A program made the translations under genes and the position numbers. Shown in pieces: positions 15,600 through 22,697 of a stretch of DNA of 64,000 nt. Position 1 is the stretch's first letter. The number at the start of each line of letters is the position of its first letter. Under the pieces are notes generated by a model, which worked only from the letters and a program-made list of their open reading frames with translations, searched no databases and was not told the DNA's origin. Origin of the DNA: a virus; the IMG/VR virus record IMGVR_UViG_3300044691_000274, positions 39,538 through 103,537 of that record; one strand, 5' to 3'.

Positions 15600-16559
15600 A
15601 TGTCCGTAGGCGATTTCCCAAAAGCGCTCCTCCGCATCCTCGTCTATGAGGGCGGCAAGGTCGACAATCCCAAGGACCCAGGTGGGCGCACGAACAAAGG
15701 CATCACCCAGGGGACCTATAACGCCTATCGCCGTCAGATCGGCAAGGCGCCGCAGGACGTCTACCTGATTTCGGACGCCGAAGTCGCGACGATCTACCAG
15801 CTCCGATACTGGAACGTCATGGCGTGCGACAGCCTGCCGGCCGGGCTCGACCTGGCTGTCATGGACGGCGGCGTCAACTCGGGCTGTGGCCAGTCCGGCA
15901 AGTGGCTCCAGCACGCCCTGGGCGACACGTTCACCGGCACGGTCGACGGCCTCATGGGGCCGAAGACGATCCAGGCGATCGAGGACTACGGCGACGTCGA
16001 GAAGCTGATCGGCGCATACTGCTCGCGGCGCCTCGCCACCCTCCACAGCCTTAAGACCTGGAAGACCTTCGGGCCTGGCTGGTCCGCGCGCATCGCCAAC
16101 GTTCTCAAGACCTCGGACGCCTGGGCATCGGGAGCAGAGGCTCCGCACCCGGTAGACGTCACAGCGGCCGGCGGCCACCAGAAGGCCAAGGTCACCGACA
16201 TCAAGCCGGCCCCAATCTCGCAGATCACAGCCCACGCTACGGCCGGCATCAGCGGCATCGGCGCGGTCGCAAGCAACTCAGCCGACCAGCTCAAGCCGCT
16301 CACCGACACGCTCCCGCACTGGCAGTGGCTCACGTATGGCATGTCTGGGCTCGCCATTACCGGAGTGCTTGCCGGCATCGCGGTCAAGATCATCAACGAC
16401 GTCCGCAACCAGGCCGAGAAGGGCTCAGCCACGGCAACGGTCGATCTGGACGCCGACAGCGCGCATCCGCAGGTCGCGGTCAACGACAACGCGGCTCCGG
16501 CCATCGCATTCGACCCTGATGCGGCCAAGCTGTTGCAAGTAACTGCACAGGCGGCCTGA
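15600..16559 (+). CDS. Endolysin, GH108 muramidase with C-terminal membrane segment
   Basis: 319 aa. Residues 1-175 carry the GH108 (DUF847) pattern: the catalytic Glu in VYEGG (residue 17), DPGGRTNKGIT, and YWNVMACDSLPAGLDLAVMD ... GVNSG, plus a peptidoglycan-binding-like region (GTVDGLMGPKTIQAI). Residues about 245-265 (YGMSGLAITGVLAGIAVKII) form a hydrophobic helix. A C-terminal membrane anchor is unusual and suggests it is held at the inner membrane, or delivered through it, before lysis. It begins the lysis cassette, and a TGCA box overlaps its last codons. Confidence 0.88.
   Translation: MSVGDFPKALLRILVYEGGKVDNPKDPGGRTNKGITQGTYNAYRRQIGKAPQDVYLISDAEVATIYQLRYWNVMACDSLPAGLDLAVMDGGVNSGCGQSGKWLQHALGDTFTGTVDGLMGPKTIQAIEDYGDVEKLIGAYCSRRLATLHSLKTWKTFGPGWSARIANVLKTSDAWASGAEAPHPVDVTAAGGHQKAKVTDIKPAPISQITAHATAGISGIGAVASNSADQLKPLTDTLPHWQWLTYGMSGLAITGVLAGIAVKIINDVRNQAEKGSATATVDLDADSAHPQVAVNDNAAPAIAFDPDAAKLLQVTAQAA
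16534..16547 (+). promoter_or_regulatory. TGCA box, TGCAAGTAACTGCA
   Basis: Exact match within the last codons of the endolysin gene, 14 nt before the ATG at 16562. Confidence 0.75.
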
Positions 16560-16561
16560 CC

Positions 16562-16816
16562 ATGCTCGCAATCGCCACGTTCTTCATCGGCCCGATCGGT
16601 CGCTACGTCGCTCTCGCCCTCGCGGCAGGGGCGGCTCTCGGCTGGTACACGGTCCACGAGCGGAACATTGGCGCAGCGAAGGTCACGACTCAAATCGAAG
16701 AGCAGAACAAGGAAGCTGATCATGAAGCGGAAGGCATACGCAACGGGGTTCAGCGTAATTGCGCTGTTGTCCCTCTCCCTGCTGACTGCGTGCGCGACGG
16801 TTGGTCCCGAGACTAA
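16562..16816 (+). CDS. Inner-membrane spanin-like protein (Rz-like)
   Basis: 84 aa. One N-terminal transmembrane helix (about residues 10-30) followed by a charged helical stretch (HERNIGAAKVTTQIEEQNKEADHEAEG), the topology of an i-spanin. It is shorter than typical Rz (~150 aa). Its 3' half overlaps, out of frame, a lipoprotein gene starting at 16722, which is the classic nested Rz/Rz1 arrangement and the main support for the assignment. Confidence 0.7.
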   Translation: MLAIATFFIGPIGRYVALALAAGAALGWYTVHERNIGAAKVTTQIEEQNKEADHEAEGIRNGVQRNCAVVPLPADCVRDGWSRD

Positions 16817-16946
16817 AGCCGGGGCCTGCAACATCTTCAAGCCGATCACGACGTCGGTCCAGGACACACAGCCGACCAAGACGCAGGTTTTCGCTCACAA
16901 CGCAGTGGGCCACAAAGAATGCGGATGGACTCCGCCCAAGTCCTAA
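16722..16946 (+). CDS. Outer-membrane spanin-like lipoprotein (Rz1-like)
   Basis: 74 aa from ATG 16722 (AAGGAAG 8 nt upstream), embedded in the +1 frame of the Rz-like gene. A signal sequence ends in the lipobox LLTAC. The mature part contains a FKPITTS segment and HNAVGHKECGW, a C-terminal signature seen in short phage lysis-cassette lipoproteins of proteobacteria. It should pair with the upstream i-spanin to fuse inner and outer membranes at the end of lysis. Confidence 0.75.
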   Translation: MKRKAYATGFSVIALLSLSLLTACATVGPETKAGACNIFKPITTSVQDTQPTKTQVFAHNAVGHKECGWTPPKS

Positions 16947-16970
16947 GTTTGTCACCCGTGAGTAACCCCC

Positions 16971-17297
16971 ATGGCCGATCCAGCAGCCGCCTTCGATTGG
17001 TACGAGGTGCTCAAACAGTGGTCGAACCCGGCTGCGATCATCGGGATCGGGGCTGTGGTCTGGAGAGTCGCGAGGGGCAAAGTGGCAGCCGGGCTTGAAC
17101 ACTTGCAGCTGCGTCACGACCACGACGAGCTGAAGACGTCCCACGAGAAGCTGGCTGAGAAGGTCACCGCCGTCCGCGAGGCGATCGCCACGCTGGCCAC
17201 GAAAGACGACTTGATGAAGCTCGGAGACCGAGTAGCCGACCGCGTAGACGCGAACTTCGGCCACCTGGTCAACCTGCTCAAAAAAGAGCACCAGTAA
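16971..17297 (+). CDS. Small membrane protein of lysis cassette, holin candidate
   Basis: 108 aa. One hydrophobic segment near residues 18-35 (PAAIIGIGAVVWRVA) followed by a long charged coiled coil (HDELKTSHEKLAEKVTAVRE) ending KKEHQ. Placement right after the spanins makes a single-span (class III-like) holin possible. The long cytoplasmic coiled coil also fits a structural or chaperone role. No definite family recognised. Confidence 0.55.
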   Translation: MADPAAAFDWYEVLKQWSNPAAIIGIGAVVWRVARGKVAAGLEHLQLRHDHDELKTSHEKLAEKVTAVREAIATLATKDDLMKLGDRVADRVDANFGHLVNLLKKEHQ

Positions 17298-17309
17298 GGA
17301 GAGTTCGGT

Positions 17310-18920
17310 ATGGCCAGGACGCTTTCTGACAAAGAAGCCGCCCGCACGAAACGTGCATTCGAACTCAGCGACCATAATGTTACCGAGACCGCCCGCCGGA
17401 TGGGCATAAGCCGCACCACCATCCGGGACCGCCTCATTAAGATGGGGCTCACGGACAACGCCAAGACCACCAAGAAGCCGGACGTCGTCGGCGCCAAGAA
17501 GGTCTGGGCTGCGCCCGCTAAGACGCGCGTCGTCATCATGACCGGAGTGCAGGACGACTCGGGCATGGTGCCTGGCTGGCAGAACCTGCTGGCCTATACC
17601 AAGAAGCGCGACGGCGAGTTCCTCGTCGGGGGCTTCACCTACGACAAGAAGCTCTACACGGATCACGAGACCAAGACGGCGTTGTTCCATCACGACGTGC
17701 TGCCTTACATGAACGGCGAGATCATGCAGCTTGCGCCGCGCCTCGTCTGGTACGGCGACTTCAACGTGCTGCCGACCGCCGCCGACCCGCTCACCGGCTG
17801 GGACACGAACACCAAGGACAGTTGGGCCGTGTTCCCTCACGCCAAGATCGGCCTGAAGTGTGTCCCGACGATGCCAGGCCGGCCAGGCAAGCAGATCATG
17901 ACCACCGGGGTCATCAGCCGCGCGAATTACATCCGCAAGAACGCCGGCCAGAAGGCCGAGTTCCATCACACCCACGGCGCCACAATCGCCGAGATCAAGC
18001 CGGACGGCACGTTCTTCTGCCGCCAGCTGATCCTGCTCAAGGACGGATCGTTCCAGGACCTGGACGTTATGGTCAAGGACGGGAAGGTCACAAAAGGGCC
18101 GCCGGTAGAGGCCATCACCTGGGGCGACATCCACCGGGAATGGCTCGACCCGACCGTCGCGCGCGTCTGCTGGGGTTTCGACGTCGAGACCGGTGCAGTT
18201 AACGGCACGTCGATGCTCGACGACCTTCGGCCGCGCCACCAGTTCTTCCACGACTCGTTCGACTTCAAGGCCCGGAACCACTGGACCCGCAACGACCCGC
18301 ACGAGCGGCAGAAGCGCAACTACGAGAACTGCAACAGCGTCACGGACATGCTGGACAGCACCGCGCAGTTCCTCTCCGCGACCCGCCGCGACTTCTCGAA
18401 GAGCGTCCACGTTAGCTCGAACCACAACGACGCGCTCGACCGCTGGCTGAAGTCGCCGGACGGCCACATGGACGCGAAGAACGCCCAAATCTGGCATGAG
18501 CTGAACGCGGCTTGGCACGGCGCGATCAAGGAGGGTGACCTCCGGTTCGAGGCGTTCGCCTACGCGCTGCAGAAGCGGGACTGGAACCTCGACGACGTCG
18601 CCTTCGTCCGGCGCGGCGAGAGCTACACCATCTGCCAAGCCACACAGCCGGTCGAGTGCGGCCTTCACATGGACGTGGGTCCACGCGGCGCGCGCGGCAG
18701 CGCCAAGGGCCTCAGCAAGATCGTGGAGCGCGTCAACGGCGCCCACACGCATGAGCCCGCGATCGTCGAAGGCGTCTACGTCGCCGGCACCAGCACGGTC
18801 CTGGACATCCCTTACGCCACGCGCGGCCCGACCGGCTGGGCGCAGGCTGAGATCATCACTTACGAGAGCGGGAAGCGCGCGATCGTGACCATCAGCAACG
18901 GAGGATACCGTGCGTCTTAG
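17310..18920 (+). CDS. HTH plus metallophosphoesterase-like protein (T5 A1-like?)
   Basis: 536 aa. The N-terminus is a Fis-type helix-turn-helix (residues about 20-48: NVTETARRMGISRTTIRDRL). The remainder has motifs placed as in calcineurin-like phosphoesterases: YGDFN, WGDIHREW, FDVETG with a downstream DD, SSNHNDALDRW, and CGLHMDVGPRGARGS. Annotated relatives in other phages are often called A1-like or DNA-transfer proteins; I infer that similarity from motif layout only. The fusion of a DNA-binding domain with a phosphoesterase suggests action on nucleic acid. Its stop overlaps the next start by 11 nt. Confidence 0.6.
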   Translation: MARTLSDKEAARTKRAFELSDHNVTETARRMGISRTTIRDRLIKMGLTDNAKTTKKPDVVGAKKVWAAPAKTRVVIMTGVQDDSGMVPGWQNLLAYTKKRDGEFLVGGFTYDKKLYTDHETKTALFHHDVLPYMNGEIMQLAPRLVWYGDFNVLPTAADPLTGWDTNTKDSWAVFPHAKIGLKCVPTMPGRPGKQIMTTGVISRANYIRKNAGQKAEFHHTHGATIAEIKPDGTFFCRQLILLKDGSFQDLDVMVKDGKVTKGPPVEAITWGDIHREWLDPTVARVCWGFDVETGAVNGTSMLDDLRPRHQFFHDSFDFKARNHWTRNDPHERQKRNYENCNSVTDMLDSTAQFLSATRRDFSKSVHVSSNHNDALDRWLKSPDGHMDAKNAQIWHELNAAWHGAIKEGDLRFEAFAYALQKRDWNLDDVAFVRRGESYTICQATQPVECGLHMDVGPRGARGSAKGLSKIVERVNGAHTHEPAIVEGVYVAGTSTVLDIPYATRGPTGWAQAEIITYESGKRAIVTISNGGYRAS

Positions 18921-19290
18921 GGGCAAGATCAGCAAACTCTACCTGGCAGGCCCGATGCGGGGCTACCCACGGTTCAACGGCGATGCGTTCGAGTATTGGG
19001 CGGAGACGCTGCGCGAGGCCGGCTACGAGGTGTTCAGCCCACGCGAGAACTCGATCAAACTGTTCGGCAAGGCCGTCTACGAAAATGCCGACGGAGACGA
19101 AGGCGCGATGGGCGGGGACGAAGAGCACATCTCGCGGACGGTCTTCGCGATCGACTGCCACTGGATTTGCACGCAGGCGCACGCCGTCGCGCTCATCAAG
19201 GGCTGGGAAAAGAGCAGGGGCGCGAGCGCCGAGTCAGCCGTCGGCCTGGCCATCCCGATGCTCGTTCTGCCGGTCGAGGAATATATCTGA
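18910..19290 (+). CDS. DUF4406, nucleoside deoxyribosyltransferase-like
   Basis: 126 aa, GTG start inside the end of the preceding gene. Family motifs: LYLAGPMRGYPRFN at the N-terminus, an internal acidic segment, then ALIKGWEKSRGASAE and AIPMLVL. Similar folds cleave or transfer nucleoside bases. It probably belongs to phage nucleotide metabolism together with the DUF5664 gene that follows. Confidence 0.8.
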   Translation: MRLRGKISKLYLAGPMRGYPRFNGDAFEYWAETLREAGYEVFSPRENSIKLFGKAVYENADGDEGAMGGDEEHISRTVFAIDCHWICTQAHAVALIKGWEKSRGASAESAVGLAIPMLVLPVEEYI

Positions 19291-19294
19291 GCAG

Positions 19295-19308
19295 TGCAAT
19301 CACTTGCA
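19295..19308 (+). promoter_or_regulatory. TGCA box, TGCAATCACTTGCA
   Basis: Exact match, 4 nt after the DUF4406 stop and 12 nt before ATG 19321; the GGGAG ribosome site follows directly. Confidence 0.8.
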
Positions 19309-19320
19309 CGGGAGCGCGTA

Positions 19321-19791
19321 ATGAGTGAAACCACCGACCTCATGGACCAGCCAGACGCGAAGTCTTTGCTTGCCGTGCAGGCCGACGGCACCCCCGCGCC
19401 GCTGTTCGCCAACGCCTCCGACAACCCCGACAACCCGAAGGACAAGTTCGGCAAGGCCAAGGTCTGCGTCCACTTCATCCCCATGATCGCGATGGCCATG
19501 GAGGCAATCGTTATGCGGGTTGGCGCCATCAAATACGGATGGTTCAACTGGCGCGAGAAGAAGGTCGAGGCGGAAACCTACCTCGACGGCATGTGGCGGC
19601 ACTACGCGCTCTGGCAAGCGGGCGAGGACAACGACGACGAGACCGGGGTGAGCCACCTGGCCTCCGTCCGCGCCGGCTGCGGCATCCTGATCGACGCGCA
19701 AGCGCAGGGCATGCTGATCGACAACCGCAAGCCAGACGCGGCGCTGATCGCATTCATCAAGTCGCAGGTGAAACCTGTCAGCATGATCTGA
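19321..19791 (+). CDS. DUF5664, dATP/dGTP diphosphohydrolase-like
   Basis: 156 aa from ATG 19321. DUF5664 pattern: KDKFGKAKVCVHFIPMIAM, EAIVMRVGAIKYGWFNWRE, ETYLDGMWRHYALWQAGED, then THLA-like SHLASVRAGCGILID. The family is all-alpha NTP pyrophosphohydrolase-like. The expected role is adjusting the dNTP pool during infection. Acidic pairs (GEDNDDETG) are present for metal binding. Confidence 0.8.
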   Translation: MSETTDLMDQPDAKSLLAVQADGTPAPLFANASDNPDNPKDKFGKAKVCVHFIPMIAMAMEAIVMRVGAIKYGWFNWREKKVEAETYLDGMWRHYALWQAGEDNDDETGVSHLASVRAGCGILIDAQAQGMLIDNRKPDAALIAFIKSQVKPVSMI

Positions 19792-19801
19792 GGAGCGCGC
19801 C

Positions 19802-20263
19802 GTGTACCAAGTGCGAGAGGCGGACGGCAAGAACGCTCTAACCAGGATGATCCTGCGCGACCTCCACGAGGAGGTGTTTGGGGACTCGGCGCCCCAGGTG
19901 GTGACGGAGGAGGGCTGGTGGTGGCTCGCATGGTCTGGAAAGACACCTGTCGGATTTGCTGGGCTGCGGCTCGCCGCCGCGACGCCGGGCACAGCGTACC
20001 TGAACCGTTCCGGTGTTTTGCTTGCTCACCGTGGGCATGGGCTGCAACAGAGGTTCATCCGACTCCGGGAGCGGAAGGCGATCAAGCTGGGCCTAAACCG
20101 GATGATCTCGGACACAAGCGCCAACAATCCCTCAGCGAACTCATTGATACGTGAGGGCTACCAGCTGTTCGACCCAGACTGGAAATGGGCCTTCGGCTAT
20201 TCACTGTATTGGCAGAAGGCGTTGACCATAGATGGCCGCGCCGACTGCCGGGTGAGTAGTTAA
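19802..20263 (+). CDS. GNAT-family N-acetyltransferase
   Basis: 153 aa, GTG start after GGAGCGC. Acetyl-CoA-binding motif near residue 78 (RSGVLLAHRGHGLQQRFIRLRERKA) and the C-terminal ISDTSANNPSANSLIREGYQLF pattern of GNATs. Target unknown; phage GNATs may modify host proteins or counter defence. One of two GNAT genes in the window. Confidence 0.82.
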   Translation: MYQVREADGKNALTRMILRDLHEEVFGDSAPQVVTEEGWWWLAWSGKTPVGFAGLRLAAATPGTAYLNRSGVLLAHRGHGLQQRFIRLRERKAIKLGLNRMISDTSANNPSANSLIREGYQLFDPDWKWAFGYSLYWQKALTIDGRADCRVSS

Positions 20264-20305
20264 CTGCAATTTCCCCTTGACTCCTGCCCGCACCAGAGTC
20301 ATCGG
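20255..20305 (+). promoter_or_regulatory. Half-box plus TTGACT promoter upstream of 20333
   Basis: AGTAGTTAACTGCA (20255-20268) keeps only the right half of the dyad. It is followed after 8 nt by TTGACT (20277-20282) and, 17 nt on, a weak -10 CATCGG. The 8-nt spacing is the same at 35263, 36211, 39006 and 39536. Confidence 0.5.
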
Positions 20306-20332
20306 TACGGGACCCGCAAACAGGAGGTTTCG

Positions 20333-20473
20333 GTGAGCCTCAGACACGTCGTTGTAATCACGCTGGGCACGGTCGGCGCTTATGCCGTAAGCAGCGGCAA
20401 CTTGCTGGCCTTCGGGTTGGTTTTGGTGGTCGCAGCCCTGTCCGGCTATTTTTCGAAAGATTTGGGGCTCTGA
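20333..20473 (+). CDS. 46-residue membrane peptide
   Basis: GTG at 20333 follows a strong CAGGAGG by 6 nt. It encodes 46 residues with two hydrophobic segments (VVVITLGTVGAYAV and LLAFGLVLVVAALSGYF) and ends KDLGL. The stop overlaps the AAA ATPase ATG (TGATG). It is the first gene after a promoter-like region. Small two-span phage peptides often act as membrane effectors; no function is assigned. Confidence 0.65.
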   Translation: MSLRHVVVITLGTVGAYAVSSGNLLAFGLVLVVAALSGYFSKDLGL

Positions 20474-21708
20474 TGCTCAAGCTTGCCATCGCCGCGCACC
20501 TGCCCCTCGTGGCAGTTGCGACCCGTGACACGATCAACCTGGCTGCGGTCATCAAGAACCTGACCAAGAAAGAAATCGAGCCCTTCCCGATGAAGGCGAC
20601 CGAGTTCAAGAAGCACGTGGTCTACTTTTTCGTCTTCTATCCGGACAAGAAGGTCTCGCTGGAATACGAGATGATCTACAGCCAAATGACCAGCGCCGAG
20701 AGCACCCTGCTGCTCGTGAACCCGCCGAGGATTTACGACATCATGTTCAATGCCGGCGAGGTGCCCGTCCCGCGCCCGCTGGTCCAGGAGTTCCTCCAGG
20801 TGGTAGTGACGGACAAGAAGACGGCTGATGCCCTCACACGGGGCCTCGGTGGCTGCACAATCAAGGAGACGGCCGAACTCTGCGGGCTCACCATGGCGCG
20901 CGACGGCAGCCTCACGGTGCCCGGCCTGATGCTCACCCGCAAGGAGTCCTTCGCCGGGCAGCAGGGGCTCACCCAAATTGACACGAAACAGGCATTTTAC
21001 CAGCCGCCGGCAGAGCTTGCGGAGTGGGTCTCCAAGGAGCGCCACGCATTCCTCACCGCCGAGGACGTGCGGCTGCGGGCGAGGGGCCTGGTCCTGGACG
21101 GCGATCCCGGTGTCGGCAAGACGTCGGGCGCCAAGTGGATGGCCGAGCAGTTCGGGGTGCCGCTGTTCCGGCTCGACCTGGCCGGCACCAAGAACAAATA
21201 CATCGGCGACAGCGAGCGCAATCTACAGTCCCATCTGAGCCGGGCTGATCAGGAAGAGCCGTGCATGTTGCTGATCGACGAGGTCGAGAAGATCATGGGC
21301 TCATCCGTGGACGACAAGTCGGGGGTCACGACCAGCATGCTCTCCCAGCTGCTCTGGTGGCTCGCTGAGCACAAGTCTCGGGTGCTGATCATCATGACCA
21401 CGAACGACCGGAAGGTGCTGCCTCCGGAGCTATATCGCGAGGGCCGCGTCGACAAGGTGATGGTGTTCGAGGGCCTTGAGTCAGGCCCAGCCATGGACTT
21501 CATCGACAGCGTGCTGAAGACCTTCCCCAAGCTCAAATATACGACGCCCGACGTCGCTGCGCTGCACGAAAAGGTTTTCGGCAAGAGCTGGGTCGTGCCC
21601 GGCGGCACAACTAAGAAAGTATCCCAATCTGCCCTGACAACAGCCGTATATGGTTGGGTCAAGGCTAACCAGACTCCCGGTCCGCACTTGCAAGTAATTG
21701 CAAAATAG
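20473..21708 (+). CDS. AAA-family ATPase
   Basis: 411 aa. Walker A GDPGVGKTS at about residue 211, Walker B LLIDEVEK at about 267, sensor-like MTTNDRK and an arginine in REGRVDK: a classical AAA module of the FtsH/Cdc48 type. The N-terminal 200 residues are unfamiliar (LAIAAHLPLVAVATRDTINL). A protein remodeller is likely, perhaps acting on replication complexes given the next genes. A TGCA box overlaps the last codons. Confidence 0.85.
   Translation: MLKLAIAAHLPLVAVATRDTINLAAVIKNLTKKEIEPFPMKATEFKKHVVYFFVFYPDKKVSLEYEMIYSQMTSAESTLLLVNPPRIYDIMFNAGEVPVPRPLVQEFLQVVVTDKKTADALTRGLGGCTIKETAELCGLTMARDGSLTVPGLMLTRKESFAGQQGLTQIDTKQAFYQPPAELAEWVSKERHAFLTAEDVRLRARGLVLDGDPGVGKTSGAKWMAEQFGVPLFRLDLAGTKNKYIGDSERNLQSHLSRADQEEPCMLLIDEVEKIMGSSVDDKSGVTTSMLSQLLWWLAEHKSRVLIIMTTNDRKVLPPELYREGRVDKVMVFEGLESGPAMDFIDSVLKTFPKLKYTTPDVAALHEKVFGKSWVVPGGTTKKVSQSALTTAVYGWVKANQTPGPHLQVIAK
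21689..21702 (+). promoter_or_regulatory. TGCA box, TGCAAGTAATTGCA
   Basis: Exact match across the final codons of the AAA gene, 55 nt before ATG 21758. Its right half supplies TTGCAA (21698-21703) as a possible -35, with TGTAGC 18 nt further on. Confidence 0.75.
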
Positions 21709-21757
21709 CGCACAGGACGAGTGTAGCGAAAGTCCAAGTCTGAGCAAGGAGGCTCTA

Positions 21758-22546
21758 ATGGCAAAAAAGGCAGTTAAGGCAGTGATCGACCCGGCCAGCT
21801 TCACGCTGATGTCGGGGACCAGCAGCAAGGGGACCTATCTCCCGTTCGCGCGCAAGGGCGACATCCTTCTCGGCGTCAAGCCGGAGGGTGCAGTTAACGG
21901 CGGCACCATGGGAGTTCCACACACCGTCTATTTCTGCGCTCGCCTGCGCGCGGCGCCGAACAACGGACTGCTCGATCAGGCAGCAGAGGGCAACGTTGTC
22001 ACGCTCAAGCCCAAGGCGACCGGCAAGCCAGGCGATGCCTTCGGCGGCATCGAATGGGACAACGACGGCACCTCGCGCGCGTCGACCACGGTCGGAGCGT
22101 TCATCCCCGGCGACTTCAGCGTCAGCAACGAGAAGCTGCTCGCGGAGCTGAAGGAGGGCCTGGCCAACAGCGCCATGACGATCAAGATGGCTGACTACCT
22201 GCTCTCGCTCGCGGGGTCCGCCGACCTTCTCCACACGAAGGAGGAAATCGTCGCCTGGCTCGACAGCGTCTATGACCCGCAGATCAACGCGGTGTTCGAG
22301 GGCATCAGCAAGCAGCTGGAGGTCCAGGCGGCCATGACCGCATCGGTTGGCGCCTTCGGCATCCAATCGGCCCTGCTCAAGAAAATATACGCCGAGAAGA
22401 AGGCGGCAAAGGGCGAGCCGGGGCTGGAGGAGGAGCAAATTCTCGAAGACCACTCGGACGACATGGACGCCGAGATGAACGGAGACGACAGTGAATACGC
22501 CGTCGACGACAGTGGATACGCCGTCGACCCGCAAGACGGGGAGTGA
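21758..22546 (+). CDS. Acidic-tailed protein of unknown function
   Basis: 262 aa from ATG 21758 (AAGGAGG 8 nt upstream). A beta-rich N-terminal half (YLPFARKGDILLGVKPEG), a helical centre and a strongly acidic C-terminal tail (EEEQILEDHSDDMDAEMNGDD) ending in two copies of DDSxYAV. Acidic tails are frequent in proteins contacting ssDNA-binding or replication proteins. Its position at the head of the replication block supports that, but no family is recognised. Confidence 0.75.
   Translation: MAKKAVKAVIDPASFTLMSGTSSKGTYLPFARKGDILLGVKPEGAVNGGTMGVPHTVYFCARLRAAPNNGLLDQAAEGNVVTLKPKATGKPGDAFGGIEWDNDGTSRASTTVGAFIPGDFSVSNEKLLAELKEGLANSAMTIKMADYLLSLAGSADLLHTKEEIVAWLDSVYDPQINAVFEGISKQLEVQAAMTASVGAFGIQSALLKKIYAEKKAAKGEPGLEEEQILEDHSDDMDAEMNGDDSEYAVDDSGYAVDPQDGE
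22484..22525 (+). repeat. Two tandem 21-nt repeats (DDSEYAV/DDSGYAV)
   Basis: Two adjacent 21-nt units differ by one base and end the acidic-tailed protein; probably replication slippage. Confidence 0.75.
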
Positions 22547-22664
22547 GATCAAGCCCGAAGGACCGCGCGTGGTCTGAGGTGGGTTAGGGGTCCCGTTCAT
22601 GGAGGGGATTGTTCCCGAGGGTGTTGCCCGTTTGCAAGCGGGACCTCGGTGCCCCATTGAAGTG

Positions 22665-22687
22665 GGCGGGACCCCGCCGGTATTTTT
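22665..22687 (+). terminator. Terminator/attenuator hairpin before the 22698 start
   Basis: Stem GGCGG (22665-22669) with CCGCC (22674-22678), 4-nt loop, then GGTATTTTTG. A second hairpin, CCCGTTTGCAAGCGGG (22627-22642), lies just upstream. The placement suggests a leader between 22546 and the GTG at 22698. Confidence 0.45.
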
Positions 22688-22697
22688 GAAAGAGCCC

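Noticed and set aside
16683-18935. Long minus-strand open frame of about 750 codons
   Set aside because: It is the mirror of GC-rich plus-strand genes (lysis and phosphoesterase genes with strong family motifs); its translation is Arg/Leu/Val-rich without motifs.
22599-22697. ATG 22599 as the start of the winged-helix gene
   Set aside because: No ribosome site, and a terminator-like hairpin lies between it and GTG 22698; kept as an alternative only.
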